DNA of 64,000 nt from CAWJMD01 sp963843835 (GCA_963843835.1 CAWJMD010000002.1:259167-323166); one strand, 5' to 3'. Positions 34,960 through 43,813 are shown, counted from the first letter of the stretch. Program-made: numbers and translations. The notes: generated by a model not told the origin, from the sequence alone.

Positions 34960-34987
34960 AGCGTACGTCGGTTCGAACAGATGTTCT
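34960..34987 (-). promoter_or_regulatory. LexA-like SOS box plus -10 element in front of alkB
   Basis: GAAC-AGAT-GTTC (34975-34986) is a perfect GAAC-N4-GTTC dyad, the core of the Gram-positive/actinobacterial LexA box (CGAAC-N4-GTTCG); the flanks read C and T on the plus strand. On the minus strand TACGCT (34960-34965) stands 6 nt from the alkB ATG, so the dyad covers the -35 side of this promoter. Binding by LexA there would block alkB until DNA damage. Confidence 0.65.
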
Positions 34988-35140
34988 AGTGCGTCCAGGC
35001 GCTGCAGGCGTCTCCGGCGGCCGCCCGACCGGCGGCAGTGGCAGGATCGCGCGCATGTGCCAGCGCGCCCTGCACCCGCGGCGACCGCCCTGTCCGTCCG
35101 CGCGTCCGGCCGCGCGTACGGCCGCGGGCTGAGGGTCACC

Positions 35141-35986
35141 GTGCGTCGCCTGCCTCCGGTACGCCTGCTGGCCCGTCAGGTGACGGCCGGGATGCGGCGC
35201 CACGACATCGCGCTCTACGCGGGAGGGCTGACCTTCTACGGCGGCATCGCGCTGCTGCCCACCACGCTGCTGGCGCTCTGGGCGGCTCGGCTCCTGATGG
35301 GCGCCGAGCGGGTGCAGCAACTCGGCGCCGAGGTGGCGAGCGCCCTTCCGGGTGGCCTCGGAGCGCCCCGCGTCGTGAACGACCTGGTCGCCGCCGGCTC
35401 GTCGCTGGGCTGGACGACGATGCTCGTGGCAGCGCTGCCGGCGTCCCTCTACGGCGAGGGCCTGCGGCGTGCGTTCGTCCGTCTCGAGGACCACGAGGAG
35501 TCCTACATCGGGTGGCGCGGACGGCTCGGCGTCGTCCCGCTTCTGCTCTTCACACCCCTCATGGTGTCCGCCGTGCTGCTGATCGGGCCGCTGCTGTCCC
35601 GGCTCGCGCGCGACGGCTTCTGGTCCAGCGCGCTGGCGGTGTACGTCGCCCTGAACCTCGACTGGGTCCTGCTGACGCTGCCGATCGCGTACGTGTACCG
35701 GGTCCTGGCACCGCACCGCCCGCCGTGGGGGGTGGCCCTGCTGGCCGGCACCGTCACGGCGGCCTTCGTGTCCGGGTTCCTGCAGGGCTTCGTGCTGTTC
35801 CTCGCGCTCCCGCTCGACCTGGGCCTGCCCTTCGGCGGCCAGGTCGCGGTCGGCGCCGTCGTGGCGGTGGCGTTCTGGCTCTGGATGCTGCACCTGGTCG
35901 TGCTGGTCGGCCACGGCCTCAGCGCCGCCCTCACCCGCCGAGCGCAGGAGGGCGGCGGCCCGGCCGGGTCAGCGCGAGGCGGGTAG
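35141..35986 (+). CDS. YihY/BrkB-family membrane protein
   Basis: A 281-residue membrane protein with six predicted helices and the family's DIALYAGGLTFYGGIALLP start and SLYGEGLRRAFVRLED loop. It belongs to the YihY/virulence-factor BrkB family, whose function is not settled. GTG 35141 is chosen for GAGGG upstream and for alignment with family starts; the sequence upstream to about 34990 is open but Arg/Pro-rich and probably not translated. Confidence 0.82.
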   Translation: MRRLPPVRLLARQVTAGMRRHDIALYAGGLTFYGGIALLPTTLLALWAARLLMGAERVQQLGAEVASALPGGLGAPRVVNDLVAAGSSLGWTTMLVAALPASLYGEGLRRAFVRLEDHEESYIGWRGRLGVVPLLLFTPLMVSAVLLIGPLLSRLARDGFWSSALAVYVALNLDWVLLTLPIAYVYRVLAPHRPPWGVALLAGTVTAAFVSGFLQGFVLFLALPLDLGLPFGGQVAVGAVVAVAFWLWMLHLVVLVGHGLSAALTRRAQEGGGPAGSARGG

Positions 35987-36016
35987 GGCCCTGCGGGGAC
36001 CCGGATCAGGCGGGCG

Positions 36017-37498
36017 TCACCACGGCGACGGCTCGAAGTCCTTGAGGAAGCAGCCGTAGAGGTCCTCGCCGCGCTCGCCACGCACGATCGGGTCGTAGAC
36101 GCGCGCCGCCCCGTCGACGAGGTCCAGCGGCGCGTGGAAGCCCTCCTGCGCGAGCCGGACCTTGGTGTGGTGCGGCCGCTCGTCCGTGATCCAGCCGGTG
36201 TCGACGGCCGTCATGAGGATGCCGTCGGTGAGCATCTCACCCGCGCTGGTGCGGGTGAGCATGTTCAGCGCGGCCTTGGCCATGTTCGTGTGCGGGTGCC
36301 CCGGGCCCTTGTACTTGCGGCTGAACTGGCCCTCCATCGCCGACACGTTGACCACGTAGGTCCGACGGTGGGGCGACGCCGCCATCGAGTCGCGTAGCCG
36401 GCCGATGAGGATGAACGGGGCGGTCTGGTTGCACAGCTGCACCTCGAGCAGCTCGACCGGATCGACCTCGTGCACGACCTGCGTCCAGCTGTTGGCGTGC
36501 TCGACGTCGGGGATCAGCCCGCCCGCGTCGATGCCGCGGACGGCGAGGTCGTCGGCGTCGGTCCACGCCTCGACCGGCGCGGACCGTGCGGACAGGGCCA
36601 GCTCGGTCACCGCCGGTCCTGCAGTGACGGGGACCAGGTGGGCGGCAGGATCGCCTGTGAGAGTGCCGGTCTCGAGGGATCCGGCCAGGGCGTGGGGATG
36701 CGCGTCGCTGGTGCGGCCGAACGTCACCACGTCGGGCAGCTCGCCGGCCGGCAGGGGCGCCGACTCGGCGGCGACCAGTGCCGCGTACGAGCCGGAGGAC
36801 CGCCGCACGGTCTGCGCGGCGTTGTTGATGAGCACGTCGAGCGGACCGGCAGCAGCGACCTCGTCCGCCAGCGAGACGACCTGGGCAGGGTCGCGCAGGT
36901 CGATGCCGACGACACGCAGCCGGTGCATCCACTCGGCGCTGTCCTCCATCGCCGCGAACCGCCGGACCGCGTCGCGGGGGAACCGCGTGGTGATCGTGGT
37001 GTGCGCGCCGTCGCGCAGCAGGCGCAGCGCGATGTACATGCCGATCTTGGCCCGGCCACCGGTCAGCAGCGCGCGACGGCCGGTGAGATCGACTCTCGCG
37101 TCACGCTTCTCGCGGTTCAGGCGGGCGCAGTCCGGGCACAGCTGGTGGTAGAAGGCGTCGACGTGCGTGTAGTGGGACTTGCAGATGTAGCAGGGCCGGG
37201 ACCGCTGGAGCACCCCGGCGATCGCACCGGGCGCCGACGACACCAGCGGGATGCCGCGCGTCTCGTCGTCGATGCGACCGGGAGCACCCGTGGCCGTCGA
37301 CGCGACGACCGCCCTGTCGTTCTCGGCGATCGCCGTGCGCTTCGCCGTGCGGCGCCGCACCTTGTAGCTCTTGTACAGCGCGGCCGTCGCCCGACGGACC
37401 GCGTGCGCGTCGGGGTGGTCGGGGTCGAGCGCCGAGACCCGCTCGAGCACCCGCAGGCAGGCGGCGAGGTCGCGTGGGTCGACGCCGTCCTCGCTCAC
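36017..37498 (-). CDS. SDR-family oxidoreductase with an N-terminal zinc-ribbon-like module
   Basis: A 493-residue protein in three parts. Residues 1-95 are helical and charged. Residues 103-124 carry two CxxC pairs, PCYICK (103/106) and CPDC (121/124), spaced like a zinc ribbon. From about 137 there is a Rossmann SDR domain with ALLTGGRAKIGMYIALRLL, the NNAAQTVRR strand and NVSAMEG with the catalytic Ser. The usual YxxxK is absent: the lysine in HPHTNMAKAAL has Thr four residues before it. The start overlaps the OsmC gene stop (ATGA). The role is unknown; the Tyr loss may mean altered catalysis. Confidence 0.78.
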   Translation of the reverse strand: MSEDGVDPRDLAACLRVLERVSALDPDHPDAHAVRRATAALYKSYKVRRRTAKRTAIAENDRAVVASTATGAPGRIDDETRGIPLVSSAPGAIAGVLQRSRPCYICKSHYTHVDAFYHQLCPDCARLNREKRDARVDLTGRRALLTGGRAKIGMYIALRLLRDGAHTTITTRFPRDAVRRFAAMEDSAEWMHRLRVVGIDLRDPAQVVSLADEVAAAGPLDVLINNAAQTVRRSSGSYAALVAAESAPLPAGELPDVVTFGRTSDAHPHALAGSLETGTLTGDPAAHLVPVTAGPAVTELALSARSAPVEAWTDADDLAVRGIDAGGLIPDVEHANSWTQVVHEVDPVELLEVQLCNQTAPFILIGRLRDSMAASPHRRTYVVNVSAMEGQFSRKYKGPGHPHTNMAKAALNMLTRTSAGEMLTDGILMTAVDTGWITDERPHHTKVRLAQEGFHAPLDLVDGAARVYDPIVRGERGEDLYGCFLKDFEPSPW

Positions 37499-37926
37499 GC
37501 CGGGTCCTCGGTACGCAGGGCCACGGGGGTGCCGAGCTCCACGGTGCGGCTGACCGTGCAGGTCCGGTCGTGGGCCGCCTTCAGCGCGCGCGGCACCATC
37601 GACCTGGCGGCGTCGCCCTCGGGGCCCTCGGGGAACCGCAGCCTGAACGTGACGCTGATGTCCTCCAGGCGCTGGCCCGTCTCGTCACGCACGACGTGGG
37701 CCTCCGCGTCCATCTCGAACTTCTCCGCGGTGGCACGCCGGCCGGTCACCACGTCGACGTCGACGGCCGAGCAGCCGGCGATGGCAGCGAGGAGCAGCTC
37801 GACGGGCCGGAAGCCGTCGACGGACTTGCTCCCGAAGACGAGCGAGGCGCCGCGGGCGTTGGTGGCGCGGTAGACCCCCTCGTCGACGCGCTCGAGGTGG
37901 ACTGAACGGTGGTCGTCGGTGGACAT
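37495..37926 (-). CDS. OsmC-family protein
   Basis: A 143-residue OsmC/Ohr-fold protein. It has FGSKSVDGFRPVELLLAAIAGCSAVDV with the first conserved Cys, and DRTCTVSRTVELGTPV with the second, at the distances expected of peroxidatic and resolving cysteines. It should reduce organic hydroperoxides. ATG 37926 is chosen; GACGCT lies 7 nt before it. It is the first gene of a pair with the zinc-ribbon SDR, which may supply or use its thiol chemistry. Confidence 0.88.
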   Translation of the reverse strand: MSTDDHRSVHLERVDEGVYRATNARGASLVFGSKSVDGFRPVELLLAAIAGCSAVDVDVVTGRRATAEKFEMDAEAHVVRDETGQRLEDISVTFRLRFPEGPEGDAARSMVPRALKAAHDRTCTVSRTVELGTPVALRTEDPA

Positions 37927-37986
37927 GCGCACAAGCGTCGCACGCTACGGCGGGGCGTCCCGCCACCGTCTGGGACGATGGGCGCC

Positions 37987-39435
37987 GTGACCTCAGCCAC
38001 GACCCCTGCCTCCTCGGCCTCGCCGAAGCCGTCCGCCGGGGCCACCCCCCTCGCCGACGCCGGCATCGCCCTTGGCCCGCTCGACGGGCGGTACCGCCCG
38101 GCGGTGGCGCCCCTGGTCGAGCACCTCTCGGAGGCGGCGCTCAACCGTGAGCGCGTCCGGGTCGAGATCGAGTGGCTGATCCACCTGACCGGCCACCGGG
38201 TCGTGCCTGGCGCGGAGCCCCTCGCGCCGGCAGAGGAGGAGCGGCTGCGCGCCGTCGTCGAGGCCTTCGGACCCGACGACGTGGCCGAGCTGGCTGCGAT
38301 CGAGCGCGAGACCGCCCACGACGTCAAGGCCGTCGAGTACTTCGTGAAGCGTCGGCTCACGAACACGCCGAGCGAGCCCGCGTCCGAGCTCGTGCACTTC
38401 TGCTGCACGAGCGAGGACGTCAACAACCTCTCGTACGCGCTGATGGTCCGCGGAGCGGTCACCAGGGTCTGGCTGCCCCGCGCCACCGCCCTCGTCGACC
38501 AGGTCGCCGCCCTCGCGAAGGGTCTGGCGGACGTCCCCATGCTGGCTCGCACACACGGTCAGGCAGCAACGCCGACGACCTTGGGCAAGGAGCTCGCGGT
38601 GCTCGCGCACCGCCTGCGCCGACAGCTGGGGCGGATCGCGTCCGCGGAGTACCTGGGCAAGCTCAACGGCGCCACCGGCACGTACTCGGCGCACGTCGCC
38701 GCGGTGCCGGGCGCGGACTGGCCGTCGGTCTCGAGGGAGTTCGTCGAGGGCCTCGGCCTGACCTGGAACCCGCTGACCACCCAGATCGAGTCCCACGACT
38801 GGCAGGCCGAGCTGTACGCCGACGTGGCGCGCTTCAACCGCGTGCTGCACAACGCGTGCACCGACGTGTGGACGTACATCTCGCTCGGGTACTTCGCCCA
38901 GCAGCTCGGAGCCCACGGCTCCACCGGCTCGTCGACGATGCCCCACAAGGTCAACCCGATCCGCTTCGAGAACGCCGAGGCGAACCTCGAGGTCTCGTGC
39001 GCGCTGCTCGACGTGCTGGCGTCGACGCTCGTCACGAGCCGACTGCAGCGCGACCTCACCGACTCGTCGATGCAGCGCAACATCGGCACCGCGATGGGTC
39101 ACTCGCTGCTCGCGATCGACAACGTGGCACGGGGTCTGGCAGGGCTCGAGGCGGACCCGGCCAGGATGGCCGCGGACCTCGACGCCACGTGGGAGGTGCT
39201 CGGCGAGGCCGTCCAGTCGGCGATGCGCGCCGCCGGCGTCGCGGGGGCCACCGGCATGGAGAACCCGTACGAGCGGCTGAAGGCGCTGACCCGCGGACGC
39301 CGCGTCGACGGCCCCGCGATGCGCGAGTTCGTGGCCGGCCTCGGGCTGCCGGCCGACGTCGAGGCGCGGCTGGCCGCTCTCACCCCGGCCTCGTACACCG
39401 GCCTGGCCGCCGGACTGGTGCGCTACCTCGACTGA
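37987..39435 (+). CDS. purB: Adenylosuccinate lyase
   Basis: A 482-residue fumarase/aspartase-superfamily enzyme. It shows CTSEDVNNLSYALM, the RTHGQAATPTTLGKEL strand with the catalytic His, and the mobile loop GSSTMPHKVNPIRFENAEAN with the catalytic Ser. It acts twice in purine synthesis, on SAICAR and on adenylosuccinate. The long PurB form (E. coli type) is recognised by the PLADAGIALGPLDGRYRP start. GTG 37987 is chosen because GACGAT lies 7 nt before it; ATG 37978 is possible. The N-terminal 20 residues are Ser/Ala-rich. Confidence 0.94.
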   Translation: MTSATTPASSASPKPSAGATPLADAGIALGPLDGRYRPAVAPLVEHLSEAALNRERVRVEIEWLIHLTGHRVVPGAEPLAPAEEERLRAVVEAFGPDDVAELAAIERETAHDVKAVEYFVKRRLTNTPSEPASELVHFCCTSEDVNNLSYALMVRGAVTRVWLPRATALVDQVAALAKGLADVPMLARTHGQAATPTTLGKELAVLAHRLRRQLGRIASAEYLGKLNGATGTYSAHVAAVPGADWPSVSREFVEGLGLTWNPLTTQIESHDWQAELYADVARFNRVLHNACTDVWTYISLGYFAQQLGAHGSTGSSTMPHKVNPIRFENAEANLEVSCALLDVLASTLVTSRLQRDLTDSSMQRNIGTAMGHSLLAIDNVARGLAGLEADPARMAADLDATWEVLGEAVQSAMRAAGVAGATGMENPYERLKALTRGRRVDGPAMREFVAGLGLPADVEARLAALTPASYTGLAAGLVRYLD

Positions 39436-39544
39436 TCGCCGGGCCGGTGCTTTCACACGATGCACCCAGGGCGGTCACAGGATCAGTGGCCAGAGTGGTC
39501 GCCAGGTGGCCGGGACGACCGGCCCGTGACGACAGGAGAAGCCC

Positions 39545-40213
39545 GTGCGCAACAAGACCATCGCCCTCGCCGCAGGTGGGGCACTCGCCGTGACCGCCCT
39601 GGGTGGCGTCGGAGTCGCCGTCGCCGGACCGGCGCTCGCGACGTCCACGTCCACCGAGGCGCCGGCCGACGGCACCACAGAGGCCGAGCGCCAGGCCGCC
39701 CGCGCGGCACACGTCACTGAGGAGCTCGCGCCCCTCGTCGCGGACGGCACCCTCACCCAGGAGCAGGCCGACAAGGTCGGCGAGCAGCTCGCGACGTCGA
39801 TGGACGGCGGGCCCGGCGGAAAGGGCGGTCACGGCCACGACGGGCCGCGCGGGCTGATGGGCGAGGCGCTGGACACCGCCGCCACGTCGCTCGGACTCAC
39901 GGTCGACGAGCTGCGCACCCAGCTGCAGGGCGGCTCGACGCTGGGAGAGGTCGCCGACGCCCAGGGTGTCGACCGCGACTCACTCGTCGCCGACCTGGTC
40001 GCTGCGGCCAAGACCGAGGTGGATGCCCGGGTCGCCGACGGGTCGCTGACCCAGGCGAGGGCCGACGAGATCCTCTCGACGGTCGAGGAGCGGGTCACGG
40101 AGTCGCTGGACCGTTCGCTGCCCGACCGTGGCGACCGTGGCGACCGGGGCCCGCGAGGCGGAGCGGACGAGGGCACCCCCTCCCCCTCGCCGTCCACCAC
40201 GCCGACCAGCTGA
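39545..40213 (+). CDS. Secreted Ala/Gly/Asp-rich protein with internal repeat
   Basis: A 222-residue protein with a clear signal peptide (Arg-Lys start, hydrophobic stretch, cleavage near AGPALA at 32). Two homologous helical segments recur: LVADGTLTQEQADKVGEQL (near 60) and RVADGSLTQARADEILSTV (near 165), both typical of YckD/DUF2680-like 'xxGxLTxxQAD' repeats. Between them lie a Gly/His linker and a helical block LGLTVDELRTQLQGG. The tail is DRGDRG followed by Ser/Pro/Thr. The GTG start has an AGGAGAA ribosome binding site. Probably extracytoplasmic; function unknown. Confidence 0.75.
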   Translation: MRNKTIALAAGGALAVTALGGVGVAVAGPALATSTSTEAPADGTTEAERQAARAAHVTEELAPLVADGTLTQEQADKVGEQLATSMDGGPGGKGGHGHDGPRGLMGEALDTAATSLGLTVDELRTQLQGGSTLGEVADAQGVDRDSLVADLVAAAKTEVDARVADGSLTQARADEILSTVEERVTESLDRSLPDRGDRGDRGPRGGADEGTPSPSPSTTPTS

Positions 40214-40234
40214 CCTCCTCCGCCCGACCCTCTT

Positions 40235-40262
40235 GGCCGCAGATCGATGACGATCTGCGGCC
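40235..40262. terminator. Perfect 12-bp stem, 4-nt loop hairpin
   Basis: GGCCGCAGATCG, loop ATGA, CGATCTGCGGCC: an uninterrupted 12-bp inverted repeat starting 22 bp after the stop of the secreted-protein gene. It lacks a T tract, as usual for actinobacterial terminators. Variants of the arm (CGATCCGCGGCC at 40294-40305, CCGATCCGCG near 40336) follow downstream, so an operator role for the CPBP gene is also possible. Confidence 0.55.
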
Positions 40263-40400
40263 CAGAGGCGCGCCAGAGCCGCAAGCGGGGGGACGATCCG
40301 CGGCCAGACGGGGGCGCGGACAGCAGAACGCCCCGATCCGCGATGAGAGGGGGTGGACCGCCGTGCCGCGCCGGGACCGACTCGCGGGCAGGATGTGAGC

Positions 40401-41180
40401 GTGACGCAGCAGACCGGCAGCCCCGTCGAGCAGGGGCAGACCCAGCGGCGGCGAGTGGGTCCCGAGGTCCTCATCGTGCTCGGGCTCTCCCTGGGGCAGT
40501 CAGCCGTCTACTCGGTCGTGAGCCTGGTGGCGAAGCTCACCGAGGGCCCGATCGGGCAGGCCACCGCCACGCTGAACGCCTCGCGCAGCCCCCGCGTCTA
40601 CCTCGACCTGACCTACCAGCTGCTGTCCATCGCCTTCGCGGTCGTCCCGGTCGCGCTGGCGCTCTACCTGCTCAGCGAGCCCGGACGCAGCGCCCTGCGG
40701 CGTCTCGGCATCGACGTCCGTCGTCCGCTGCGGGACATCGCCTGGGGTCTCGCGCTGTCCGCCGCGATCGGCCTGCCCGGACTCGGCCTGTACTTCGCCG
40801 GGCGGGCGCTCGGGATCACAGCCGAGGTCGTCCCCGCGGCCCTCAACGCCTACTGGTGGACGGTGCCCGTCCTCGTGCTCTCGGCGCTGAAGAACGCCGT
40901 CCTCGAGGAGGTCATCGCCGTCGGGTACCTGGTGGAGCGCCTGGAGCAGATGGGCTGGCGGCTTCCGGTGGTGGTGGTCGCCAGCGCGGTGCTGCGCGGC
41001 TCGTACCACCTCTACCAGGGCTTCGGACCCTTCGCGGGCAACCTGGTGATGGGCCTGGTGTTCGGCTACTTCTACGTGCGCAGCAGACGGGTGATGCCCC
41101 TGGTGGTGGCCCACACCGTGCTCGACGTGGTGGCGTTCGTGGGCTACGACCTGTTCGCGGCCCAGCTCGGCCTGCGCTGA
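40401..41180 (+). CDS. CPBP-family intramembrane metalloprotease
   Basis: A 259-residue membrane protein with about seven helices and the three CPBP (Abi/CAAX-like) motifs: EEVIAVGYL with the paired Glu, RGSYHLYQG with the first metal-side His, and VVAHTVLDVVAF with the second. These proteases cut within membranes and in bacteria often give bacteriocin immunity or protein maturation. GTG 40401 is chosen since CAGGAT lies 6 nt before it; GTG 40395 is possible. Confidence 0.87.
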   Translation: MTQQTGSPVEQGQTQRRRVGPEVLIVLGLSLGQSAVYSVVSLVAKLTEGPIGQATATLNASRSPRVYLDLTYQLLSIAFAVVPVALALYLLSEPGRSALRRLGIDVRRPLRDIAWGLALSAAIGLPGLGLYFAGRALGITAEVVPAALNAYWWTVPVLVLSALKNAVLEEVIAVGYLVERLEQMGWRLPVVVVASAVLRGSYHLYQGFGPFAGNLVMGLVFGYFYVRSRRVMPLVVAHTVLDVVAFVGYDLFAAQLGLR

Positions 41181-41225
41181 GCATCCGGAAGAAGATCGTC
41201 CGGAATGGGCTCTACAGTGCCGGAC

Positions 41226-42401
41226 ATGACAGCGCTCGGATCGGATTGGCGGGTTATCGACGGCATGGCGACGGCATGGTTCGACGCGCCGTCGCTGGTC
41301 GAGGGGGCTGCGCTGGCCGGGCGCATCGGGGACCTGTCGGCCGAGATCGTGGTCGACCTGCGCGCGACGGGTGTGCGTGTGCGCGTCGACTCGGGCGGGC
41401 AGCACGAGGCGGTGTCGGCGGCCGCGCGGGATCTTGGGCTGGCCGCGAACCCTGCCGTGCTGCAGCACCTGAGCGTCGTGCTCGAATCCGCGAACCCGCC
41501 GGAGGTGAGACGGTTCTGGCGGCGCGTGCTCGACTACACGCTGGACGAGGACGGGGGTCTGGCCGATCCGTTGCGGCGCGATCCCGCAATCCGGATCCGG
41601 CAGTCGACCGAGCCTCGGCCGTTGCGGAACCGCATCCACCTCGACGTGGTGCGGCCGGCCGCGGCGGTCGAGCAGGCGAGGCCTGGTGAGGCATCGGGCC
41701 CGTTCGGGGTCTGTCACACCGACCCCGACGGCAACGAGGTCGACCTGGTGCCGGGCGCGGCGCTGGGCGAGGGGATCGGGACAGCGGACTGGCAGTCGGT
41801 GTTCAGCGCGATGGCGTGCTACCGCACCACGTCGCCGGCGCAGCAGCGTGACCTGGTCTCCGCAGCAGCGACGCTGGCCGACGACGCGGGCTTCCCGTGG
41901 CTGGTCGACGCGCGCCCCGGGCTCGTGATCATCGACAGCGGCAAGGACCAGTGGGATGGCGACGCCCACGGCCTCGAGCTCGACTTCTCCGACCTCGCCG
42001 GAAAGCTCCAGACCGCTGCGCGCGAGCTCGGGGCCACCGCGGATCCGAGGCTGCCGCGCTTTGCTCAGCTCTTCCTCGACGCCGCCGACGTGGCTGCGGT
42101 GCGCGCGTTCTGGGTCGCCGCACTCGGATACAGCCACGACCGGCGAGCCGGGGTCAGCGACATCCACGATCCGCGGCGACTGAACCCGGTGCTGGTGTTC
42201 CAGGAGATCGACACGTCGGAGACGGAGCGGCTCCGGCAGCGCAACCGCATCCACGTCGAGCTCGCTGTGCCCTCCGACCTCGCGCACACGAGATCGGCCA
42301 CCATCATCGCAGCCGGTGGCCGGCTCCTTGACGAGGCGGAGGATCGCTGGCGGGTCGCCGACCCCGAAGGCAACGAGCTGGTGATCGTCGGTGGGGCATG
42401 A
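41226..42401 (+). CDS. Pterin-dehydratase-like domain fused to VOC domains
   Basis: A 391-residue protein. The first 85 residues (WRVIDGMATAWFDAPSLVEG, then HEAVSAAARDLGL) follow the pattern of 4a-hydroxytetrahydrobiopterin dehydratase-like domains, in the form found at the front of actinobacterial VOC proteins. Then come two VOC-type domains: HLSVVLESANPPEVRRFWRR to DPDGNEVDLVPG, and QLFLDAADVAAVRAFWVAAL to DPEGNELVIVGG. A degenerate dehydratase-like segment (SAAATLADDAGFPWLVDA) separates them, so the whole looks duplicated. TACAGT lies 7 nt before ATG 41226. The ligand is unknown. Confidence 0.8.
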   Translation: MTALGSDWRVIDGMATAWFDAPSLVEGAALAGRIGDLSAEIVVDLRATGVRVRVDSGGQHEAVSAAARDLGLAANPAVLQHLSVVLESANPPEVRRFWRRVLDYTLDEDGGLADPLRRDPAIRIRQSTEPRPLRNRIHLDVVRPAAAVEQARPGEASGPFGVCHTDPDGNEVDLVPGAALGEGIGTADWQSVFSAMACYRTTSPAQQRDLVSAAATLADDAGFPWLVDARPGLVIIDSGKDQWDGDAHGLELDFSDLAGKLQTAARELGATADPRLPRFAQLFLDAADVAAVRAFWVAALGYSHDRRAGVSDIHDPRRLNPVLVFQEIDTSETERLRQRNRIHVELAVPSDLAHTRSATIIAAGGRLLDEAEDRWRVADPEGNELVIVGGA

Positions 42402-43005
42402 GCCAGCTCGTGTTGAGGGCCGCGTCGAGCCCAGTGGCGACTCGATCCAGCCGTTGACCGCTGACACGTGGAACGCGTTCGCCGGACTGGTGGAGCGGCA
42501 CAACGGGATCTTCGGTGGGTGCTGGTGCGTCTGGTTCCATCCCGACTGTGCCGAGCGGGGGCAGGGCTACGAGGGCCACCGCGCACTGAAGAAGCGGCTG
42601 GTCGAGGCCGGACACGCTCACGCGGCGTTGGTGATGCGCGGCGACGAGGCGATCGCGTGGGCGGAGTACGGCACTCCGGACGAGCTGCCGACGATCCACC
42701 ACCGCAAGCAGTATCTCGCCGAGGCCGACGTCATCCCCGACTACCGCATCACCTGCATCTTCGTCGACAAGCGTCACCGCCGGCAGGGCTACGCCAAGGT
42801 GGCTCTGGCCGGTGCGCTCGACCTGATTGCGGCGGAGGGCGGCGGTGTGGTCGAGGGATACCCGCACGAGATCGGTGAGAAGAGGATGAACAACTCCTTC
42901 GTGTACAACGGCACACGAGCGATGTACGAGGAGGCCGGCTTCGGGTTCGTCCGCTCCAAAGGGATGAAGAACACCGTCATGCGCCGCACGGTCGAGCCGG
43001 CCTGA
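42391..43005 (+). CDS. GNAT-family N-acetyltransferase
   Basis: A 204-residue acetyltransferase. The acetyl-CoA site is the CIFVDKRHRRQGYAKVALAGAL segment (V-x-x-x-x-R-x-x-G-x-A), and a C-terminal YEEAGFGFVRSKG motif follows. The GTG start overlaps the preceding VOC gene by 11 bp. WCVWFHP near residue 45 is a cysteine/tryptophan pattern frequent in one GNAT subgroup. The substrate is unknown. Confidence 0.82.
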   Translation: MGHEPARVEGRVEPSGDSIQPLTADTWNAFAGLVERHNGIFGGCWCVWFHPDCAERGQGYEGHRALKKRLVEAGHAHAALVMRGDEAIAWAEYGTPDELPTIHHRKQYLAEADVIPDYRITCIFVDKRHRRQGYAKVALAGALDLIAAEGGGVVEGYPHEIGEKRMNNSFVYNGTRAMYEEAGFGFVRSKGMKNTVMRRTVEPA

Positions 43006-43123
43006 ACCTACCCACCGCCCGACCCGGACCGGGCCGATACCCACGGGGCATCGTCGTGCAGGGTGCTGCACATCCGCAGCTCGGCAGCTGAGTGCACTTC
43101 TGCTGGAGCAGGGACACACCCCG

Positions 43124-43762
43124 TCAGAGGCGGACGGGGCCCTTCGGGGTCGCGAACTCGACGCAGAGCAGGCCGGGGGTGCCCTTGGGGGCGGTCCAGT
43201 CGACCGCGACGCCCTCCAGGGGCTCGGACACCGGGGTGCCCAGCCAGTCGGTGACGCGCGCCGGGTCGCCGGCGATCTGCAGGCCGGCGATGGAGACGTC
43301 CGACGGCTTGTCGGCGCCGGGCCGCAGGGCGTCCTCGATCTCCCACTGGACGACGAAGGGCAGCTGCGGGTCGCTCATCAGACCCTTGACCCCGATCTGC
43401 TTCCAGCGCAGCTCGACCCCGTCCGGTCGGTGCCGGTTGCCGTCGACCGCCTCGCGGCCCAGTCGCTGCTCGATCGGTCCGATGTCGTCGACCGAGACGA
43501 CCCAGCCCAGCCAGCCGCCGCCGGCCTCGGACCGGGCGCGCACGGCCTGGCCGAAGGGCGCCTTGTCCGACGCCGGGTGGTCCAGCACCTCGACGACCTC
43601 GACGTACTGGTAGCCGTTCATCGGCAGGAGCATGTTGCGGGTGCCGAACCGGGGATGCAGTCCACCGTCAAGGGGGTCGAGCCCCAGGGCCTGCGCCAGC
43701 CGCTCGGTGGTGGCATGCAGGCCGTCGTGCTCTGCGGCGTACGACACATGGTCCAGGCGCAT
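43124..43762 (-). CDS. VOC-family protein (glyoxalase-like, DUF-type)
   Basis: A 212-residue protein starting MRLDHVSYAAEHDGLHATTERL, the beginning of the glyoxalase-like_3 group. It contains FGTRNMLLPMNGYQYVEVVEVLDHP and ends GLLCVEFATPKGPVRL. These proteins are widespread single genes in actinobacteria, with no defined substrate. It is transcribed toward the GNAT gene; the 118-bp space between them holds no gene. Confidence 0.82.
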   Translation of the reverse strand: MRLDHVSYAAEHDGLHATTERLAQALGLDPLDGGLHPRFGTRNMLLPMNGYQYVEVVEVLDHPASDKAPFGQAVRARSEAGGGWLGWVVSVDDIGPIEQRLGREAVDGNRHRPDGVELRWKQIGVKGLMSDPQLPFVVQWEIEDALRPGADKPSDVSIAGLQIAGDPARVTDWLGTPVSEPLEGVAVDWTAPKGTPGLLCVEFATPKGPVRL

Positions 43763-43813
43763 GACCTGATGGTGGCAGACCTCCTGTGGGCCGCGTGACC
43801 CGGGTGGAGAACC

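Noticed and set aside
34990..35140. Longer N-terminus for the BrkB-like protein
   Set aside because: The upstream open frame is Arg/Pro-rich, unlike the family, and overlaps the alkB promoter region; GTG 35141 has a ribosome binding site.
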